The position numbers and the translations under genes were made by a program. The notes under the pieces were generated by a model. The model saw nothing but the letters and a program-made list of their open reading frames with translations. It had not been told where the DNA came from and did not search any database. A stretch of 64,000 nucleotides of DNA from Glaciozyma antarctica PI12. Taxonomy: Eukaryota > Basidiomycota > Microbotryomycetes > Kriegeriales > Camptobasidiaceae. This document shows positions 58,444 to 64,000 of the stretch, one piece after another; position 1 is the first letter of the stretch; the number at the start of each line of letters is the position of its first letter. The DNA is taken from assembly GCA_002917775.1 (NCBI GenBank), contig KZ627153.1, positions 939,774-1,003,773 of the forward strand, read 5' to 3'.

Positions 58444-61039
58444 GCGGTTCTTTGCAAGATGGGTTACTGGATCAGGGCGGAGCAGGGGGAGGGGGTCGGC
58501 TTTAAGGTGCTGCTTTGAGGGCGTGGCGTTCGACCTCGAGGATAGCGAGGACGACACTACCGTCTGTGGAGGTGAGTCGGTGCGGCGAGAATCGAGTCTT
58601 AAAGCGCAGCACGTCGGACCGCTGGCCACAGCTCCTCCCTGCTCCCTCTCTCGCTTACCCTCTGCTCCCTCCAACCTCCTCTCAGCCCCACGAGGCGTAT
58701 GCTCTCATTGCGATCCCTCGGTCCCGCGTTTCTGGCTCGAAGTCCCTCGCAGGCTTTCGTTGAAGGGGTTAAGAACTCCCTCCGCGGGGGGAAGCGGGGT
58801 ACGCTCGTTCCCAGCTCTCCCGACGCGACGCCTTCTGTGATACCTGGGCGTTTCCTTCGAGCTTTCGTAAAGCCTGTCGAACTGCTCGTGATCCGCTCGT
58901 TTCGGGCGCGCGAGGAAGCGGGGAGCGGTTGAGCGTTTGTTTCGTTGGAAGTGTGGGAGGGCGGGAAGAGGAGACTGGTGGGGTTATTCAGGGGAGGGCA
59001 GCGAGCGAGGCTCGAGGGGTTGGATCAGTGGATCAGGGAGGGAGAGGAGAGCACGGGAGGGAGGCTGAGGAATGGTGGGAGGCACGTTGTCGGCTTTGAA
59101 GGCGCGGTGGGCGACTGGAGGTGGCAGCAGCGGGGATAGAGTACTCGAGGTGCGGGCGGCGAGGTGGAGGCCTGGTGACAAACACGACAAGGTAGGATCG
59201 TAGCTCCCTCCCTGCTTCCTCCTCTCGCCACCCCCTTACTACTGGCAACCTCGGCTCGCGGCCTCCTCCCAATCCCTCGCACGATTTCCACAACCAGCCG
59301 CTCACACCACAAGAAGCCTTCTCCTCTTCAACTCTCCAGCGGCGTGCGACGCGCTTCGCGATCCTTTGAGGCGAGGAGTGATCCTTTAAATCCCATTCCA
59401 GCTTCCCTGCGAATCACGTCGCTCGCTCGAACCTGCTCGTAAGCTTGAGTTCGCGGGAGGGCCGTTCGTTGCGCGTAGCTCCCTACCACACCCGTCCTCT
59501 GCTTCCTCCTCTCACAACCCAGCTCTTTCTACCCTCTGCTCCCGACGACTGCTCCCGACCTCCCCCGCAGTGCGCGCACAGTCTCCACGACCAGCGTCCT
59601 CGCCGCGAGACGTCTTCTGCTCTTCAACTCCCGTGCCCCTAGCCCTACGCCCGTCTGCGACGGGATTCGCGATTCTTTGAGGCCAGGAATGATTCTCCGA
59701 ACCCATTCCAGCTTCCCTGCGTGGTTCCTTCGAGCTATCACGTTGCTCGCTCGAAACTGCTCACAAGCTTGAGTTCGCGGGAGGGTCGATTCGCAGGAGC
59801 AGTGGGGTGGATTGGGGACGGAGAGGTTTGGGAGGACGCGGGGACGGAGTTCTGGGGGACGCTTGCTGTGAGGGGAGGGTGTGCGGAATGGAGAGGAGCA
59901 AGCGTAGGCGGGCAGGGAGGGCAGATGGGAGAGGGAGGAGGGTAGACTGGAGCTACTGGGCTGGGAGCAGGAGCAAGCGAACCTCGGTGAGCGAGCGAGG
60001 TGGACAGTAGCTCGCCGGCTCTCGTGGCTCTGGCGGAGCAGCTTCCTTGCAGAGAGAAGGAGGACCTAGCAGCGTGGTCGGGGTGTCATGCAGCGGTGCG
60101 TAGGGAACAATCAGAGTGGGCTCTAATCCTGTGACCTCTCGTCGTACGAGGAGAGTGAGGCGACCTTTGAGAACTGCAGCTCCTTCCTCCTTCTCCTTCT
60201 CCTTCTCCTTCTCCACAAAGACTCGGGATCAAGTATTCCATCAACAGAACGCTACGCTCTCCTCCAAACACACAGGCCAGCACACCGCCCTATCCTCGGA
60301 CTCCTCCCAGCACGACGACGCGCCACCACGCGCTTCGGCCTCTCCTTCCCCCTTTCTCGTGCGCTGGCACCTCTCTGCACCGACCGCCACCGCGGTGGAG
60401 CAGCTGCGGCCGATGGCTCGATGATCGCGACTGCTGCTCGGCAGATCGGTTCGGATCGTCTTTTGTGCTGGGACAAGCGTGGGGTGGCGATGGTACAGAG
60501 ACTGATAAGCTGCTGCGCGGACAAGGACAAGTTGCTGTGCAGGGCTGGTGCAGAAGGTCAAACATTCGTTGAAGGTAGCCGGGGCTGTCTCTGCGCTGGA
60601 AGAAGTCTCCGCTTCGTCGTCGTCGCCCTCCGAGTCGATGTTCGCTGTTTCGGAGTCTACCTTTGCTGTATCTCCCCCGAGCCCCCTCATCGTCACCAAC
60701 CAGCGGCCCAAGCCTGTTTAACGAGCCTACTCACCTTCGGCACCGAAACCGGCGTACTCTAGTCAGCCGCCGTCACGCCAAGCGCTCGGTTAATCTCAAA
60801 GGGCCGGCGCTCCACCCCTGGTCGGTTCGCAATCTCGCCCGCGATGGTCGTCTCCGATCTGCAGATGCCTTGCTGGGCGTTATTCCTACTGAGCGTAACT
60901 TGTCATGGGACGGCAGACCTTCTCTCGGAGTTGAAGTTGCTACGCGTGCATGTGCAGGTGCTTGTGTCGGTGCTTGACCTCTTCCATACCATCCCACCCC
61001 CTTCGACACTCAAACTCCCCTCCCCTCAACAACCCTAGG
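58444..61039. other. 2.6-kb gene-poor region with degenerate tandem repeats
   Basis: This is the largest stretch without a supported gene. Its middle (59190-59795) is a diverged two-copy duplication. A weaker relative may lie at 58620-58890. A - strand frame at 60241-60711 includes an acidic, protein-like segment (KVDSETANIDSEGDDDEAET), but no exon chain or domain could be built. The right end holds the fasciclin gene's promoter. Confidence 0.45.
59190..59795. repeat. Diverged about 300-bp tandem duplication
   Basis: The halves 59190-59470 and 59471-59795 share ordered blocks: gtagctccct, tgcttcctcctctc, ctcttcaactc, gcgatnctttgaggc, cccattccagcttccctgcg, and aagcttgagttcgcgggagg. Spacing between matching blocks rises from about 280 to 324 bp, showing indels. 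No coding potential is shared. Confidence 0.85.
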
Positions 61040-62540
61040 ATGCGCTCTTTCTCCGTCGGTGCCACCGTTTTGGCCCTCATCTCCGCCGTCGCTGCTCAGG
61101 ACGCCGGTGCTTACGCGACCGGTCTCCTCGCCGCGCTCAACAGCTTCAAGTACGTTCGATCCGACTCTCTAGGACGAAACGACACTGATCTCGATCTCGC
61201 ACAGCTTGACTACCCTCGCGGCCGTCGCCACTGCCAACGCCGATGCTCTCATTCCCCTCCTCATGGAGGGCAACCACACCGTGTTCGCTCCCACCGATGA
61301 GGTGTGACTTTCTCCTCTAGGCGCATTCTTCGAACTTGGGCTGATTAGAATCTCACAACAGGCCTTCGCAGCTGTCGATGCCGCCGTCCTCGCCGACGAC
61401 GCCCTCGTCGCTCAGATCGTGACCTACCACATCTTCAACGGCAACTTCCCCGCCTCCGCCCTCTCGGAGAACCCTACGATCGCCGTCTCTGCCCTCAGCG
61501 CCGCTCCTCTCGTCAACCTCCGTGCGTCCTCTCTCGCTCGCTTCACACCGAACCTGATGCTGACTCGCTCGCTCGCTCGCTTCTGCAGCCGGAATGGCTC
61601 CTCAAGTCGAAGTCGCCGTCGCTGCCGACGATGAGCAGGTCACTGTCGACCAGACTCTCTCCCAGGTTACCAGCGTCGGATCCGCCACCTACGAGAACCA
61701 GAACGTCTACATCATCCCCGCTGTCCTCACGTACGCTCTCCTTTTTCTACCTCGTTCTGCAATCTCGCTAACTCGCCTCTGTCTCGCAGCCTCCCTGGAA
61801 GCGTCACCGAGACTGCCGTCGCTGCCGACCTCTCTTCCCTCGTTAGCGCCCTCACCACCAACGCTCCCGACGTGACTGCCGCGCTCGACACCACTCGCGG
61901 CCTAACCGTCTTTGCGCCTCTCAACAGCGCTTTCGAGGCCATCGCCGACGTAATCGCCACCCTCAACGCATCCACCATCACTACCGTCCTCGCCAACCAC
62001 GTTATCAACGGCACTGTTGTGCGTTTCGTCTCAAATTCTCGCTTTCGGACCCGAGCTGACGGATTATCGCGGAAACAGGTCTACAGCCCCGACGTTGAGG
62101 ACGGAGCCGTGGCCACCTCTGCCTCCGGACAGCCCCTGACCTTCATCACCAACTCTACCGGTGTCTTTGTCCAGTCGGCCGACATTGTCGCTCGCGTCGT
62201 CCTCGCCAACGTCCTCGTCAAGTACGTGCTCCTCCCCATCCTCCTCCGCTGCTAGCTAACCTCCTCCTCCTTCACAGCAACGGAGTCGTCCACGTTATTG
62301 ACACTGTCCTCGCCAACACCGCCTCGAACCCCGGAGCGTGCGTTCTGTTCTCTCCCTCTCCGCTTTAGAACGAGACTGAAGAAGCTTTGCGACAGTGCCG
62401 AGTCCGCCATCCCCACCGCTGCCCCCACCGGAACCGCCACTGGAACCATGCCTTCCCAGACTGTCTCGACCGGAGGAGCTGGCAAGCTCGCTGTTGGAGG
62501 AGCAGCCGTCCTCGCGATGGCCGTTGCGATCGTCGCTTAA
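61040..62540 (+). CDS. Fasciclin (FAS1) domain cell-surface protein, GPI-anchored
   Basis: The signal peptide MRSFSVGATVLALISAVAAQ is followed by two FAS1 domains. The first has SLTTLAAVATANADALIPLL, TVFAPTDEAFAAVDAAVLAD and IVTYHIFNGNFPASAL. The second has LVSALTTNAPDVTAALDTTR, GLTVFAPLNSAFEAIADVIA, TVLANHVINGTV and NGVVHVIDTVLANT (H2-type motif). A short Thr/Pro stalk (IPTAAPTGTATGTMPSQTVS) and a hydrophobic end (AGKLAVGGAAVLAMAVAIVA) give a GPI signal. FAS1 proteins mediate adhesion at the cell surface. Seven short introns; codon use is strongly biased to C-ending codons, suggesting high expression. Confidence 0.93.
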
Positions 62541-63202
62541 GCGTAATGGTTGATTAGAACGATGAAAATGGACGTTTAATTACCTTCTCCATTGCTTCGA
62601 AAAGAGAGTGAGAGTTGCCAAGAGTGAGTGAGTGCACGAGAGCGAGGCCAGAAAGGTTTGCCTTCTGTTGGAAGCTGCAGTTGCCGGTCTTGAGCCTCGC
62701 GAGGCTTTCTCCTCAATCCTGTCGTGTGAGCTTGAAGATGAGGGCGCTTCTCAAGATCCTTTTACAGCCGCAAAAAAGAAATTTAGCGAGTCGGAGAGGA
62801 CTCCGGACTCCGGACCACCCATTGCGGTTCCTGAGTCGTCTAAAGCGTTCAGAGCCTCCTTCAAGCTGGGACTGTGGATCAAATCTCTTGCATCTAATGT
62901 TCATTCTCAGATTCCGGTCGAAAAACAGCAGGAAAGTGAGTAGCGAGGACTCGGTCGTCGGAGGAGAAGGAGTGTCGGTTTTGAGTGAGGGGGCGCTCGC
63001 CTTAGACTTCTGCCGCCTGCTTTGCGTGAAACAGCATACCTGAGCGCGCTTTTGCTTCTTCTGAAAAAGGGGAGACCGCCGATCGGTTCTCGAACCGCGA
63101 GGGGAGCTGAGGAGGTCAGGGCGTCGCGGAGTCCTCTCTTCTTCCTCTCCCTCTTCACTTCTCACACCGACTGCTCACCCACAACCCGGGCTTCTAAAAA
63201 AA
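62541..63202. other. Intergenic region, 660 bp
   Basis: It contains a 103-codon + strand frame (62632-62943; ELEDEGASQDPFTAAKKKFS), protein-like but without family or splice support. It also holds the promoter of the right-hand coiled-coil copy, which shares nothing with the promoter of the left-hand copy. Confidence 0.4.
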
Positions 63203-64000
63203 ATGCTGGACGACCGCGAGCAGCCTCCCGACCCCACTACGCCGACGAACAGCACCCCATCCCTCTTCGCTCGGTTCCAAGCCCGCTACGCCTCCTCCCG
63301 CTCCTCTCGCTCTCCGCCGCCATCTAATCCGCCTCCAGTGAGCACATCAATGGAGGCGAGTACGTGGAGCAGCTCGGCGAGCGAGCCTGAGGGGCATGTG
63401 GCGGAGATGCGCGGAGATGCGGTTGTTGAGGCGCTCGGGGAGCAGTTGAAGGCGTCTGGGAGTGCCGGTGAGCTGATTGAGCCGGAGAGAACCAAAGAAA
63501 GATTGCAGTGGGCTTCTGCAGAAGGTGAGTGCCTCAAAGCTCCGTGTGGAGGAGGCGCTGCTGACTTCGCCTTCGACAGCGGTGGACTCGACGTCTGTCT
63601 CCCCGCTCGCTACGACGAACGAATCTGAAGTTCAGAAAGCACCAAGCAGCGCTGTGGCAATCGCTCAGACCTCACCAACCGCCGCCTCGATTCTGTCTCC
63701 GGCCCAAACTCGTGCGCATCTTTCCGATTCCCCTGCCTCATCTCCTGAGAGCCTTGTACAGGTTCAGAGAATGAAAACGACGACCATCCAAGTCCGTCGA
63801 TTATCTCACTTCTCGCTTTTGCAAACGAGAACTGACGACGTCTACATACAGCTCTCCAAGCCACGCCGAGGCCTCGCTCCCCCTCGCCCATCTCGCCTCT
63901 CCCCGCCGCGACCCCAAAAGCCCCTCACTATTCCTCTCTTCACTTGACTTCTCCAATTCTCGCACCGACAACCTCGGGATCACTCCAAGTCGCATCGCCG
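63203..64000 (+). CDS. Partial second copy of the coiled-coil protein gene (5' end, runs off the window)
   Basis: Exons 63203-63524, 63580-63711, 63762-63791 and 63852 onward match the 5' exons of the gene at 29381-32982. The start MLDDREQPPDPTTPTNSTPS is diverged, but STSMEASTWSSSASEPEGHV through AGELIEPERTKERLQWASAE is nearly the same. The 30-nt exon SENENDDHP differs only at silent sites. In exon 4 two deletions of 8 and 7 nt relative to the left copy cancel (net 15 nt), so the frame returns at SPILAPTTSGSLQVASP. This argues for a translated paralog rather than a pseudogene, at least as far as can be seen. Confidence 0.75.
63203..64000 (+). repeat. Right arm of the dispersed inverted duplication
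   Basis: It matches 32147-32982 on the other strand. Introns are also conserved in sequence, so the duplication or a conversion event is fairly recent. The match reaches the window edge and probably continues. Confidence 0.93.

Overview
This window is nuclear DNA of a fungus. It is GC-rich and dense with genes, and almost every gene is cut by short introns of about 50-80 nt. These have donors such as gtgcgt, gtgagt, gtacgt and gttcgt, a ctgac/ctaac branch-like element, and a cag acceptor. That intron style, with proteins such as PKC1, V-ATPase subunit B, cofilin and endosulfine, suggests a basidiomycete yeast of the Sporidiobolales/Microbotryomycetes type (Rhodotorula/Rhodosporidium-like). 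The organism call is an inference, since no marker gene was compared. I see no rRNA, convincing tRNA, CRISPR array, transposase or viral gene.

Layout. 1-760 (-) is the 5' part of an ABCG transporter. 1542-2885 (+) is a single-pass membrane protein. 3215-5151 (+) is a triose-phosphate/nucleotide-sugar type transporter. 5341-6168 (-) is cofilin, 6684-10785 (+) protein kinase C, and 11065-11528 (-) endosulfine. 12187-13360 (-) is an RmlB-like 4,6-dehydratase, about 13590-14911 (+) a ribosomal-L1-domain nucleolar protein, 15186-18047 (-) an M1 aminopeptidase of the LTA4-hydrolase type, 18393-20121 (+) a PP2C phosphatase, and about 20530-23225 (+) V-ATPase subunit B. 23727-24929 (-) is a secreted beta-trefoil-like protein, 25690-26927 (-) a nitronate monooxygenase, 27157-27935 (+) a hypothetical gene, and 28004-28955 (-) a secreted, probably GPI-anchored protein. 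29381-32982 (-) is a coiled-coil protein, 33378-35449 (+) a SANT/Myb-like protein, 35926-36663 (-) a Cys-rich GPI-type protein, 36907-38667 (-) an F-box protein, and 39531-42092 (-) a large unassigned gene. 44374-47267 (+) is a GT32-like glycosyltransferase. 48154-48684 (-) is the PP1 inhibitor YPI1 and 48955-51951 (+) a WD40-cyclophilin. 52938-55115 (+) is a PF03407-like glycosyltransferase, 55432-57273 (+) a membrane-anchored SGNH protein, 57613-58443 (+) mitoribosomal uL29m, and 61040-62540 (+) a fasciclin protein. A partial second copy of the coiled-coil gene starts at 63203 (+).

Themes. Most genes are housekeeping: actin turnover, the cell-wall kinase, phosphatase control, vacuole acidification, splicing-type cyclophilin and mitoribosome. 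They form no operon. The least ordinary features are: (i) a near-identical inverted duplication about 30 kb apart (32147-32982 versus 63203-64000), with compensating indels that keep the reading frame; (ii) introns at, or inside, start codons (PP2C AT|G, cofilin ATG|, PKC1), together with three genes whose first visible exon has no ATG; (iii) 15-nt microexons; (iv) a co-oriented pair of Golgi-type glycan genes, with a third such gene upstream; and (v) several tandem repeats in otherwise gene-free stretches. I found no evidence of a wholly new multi-gene system.
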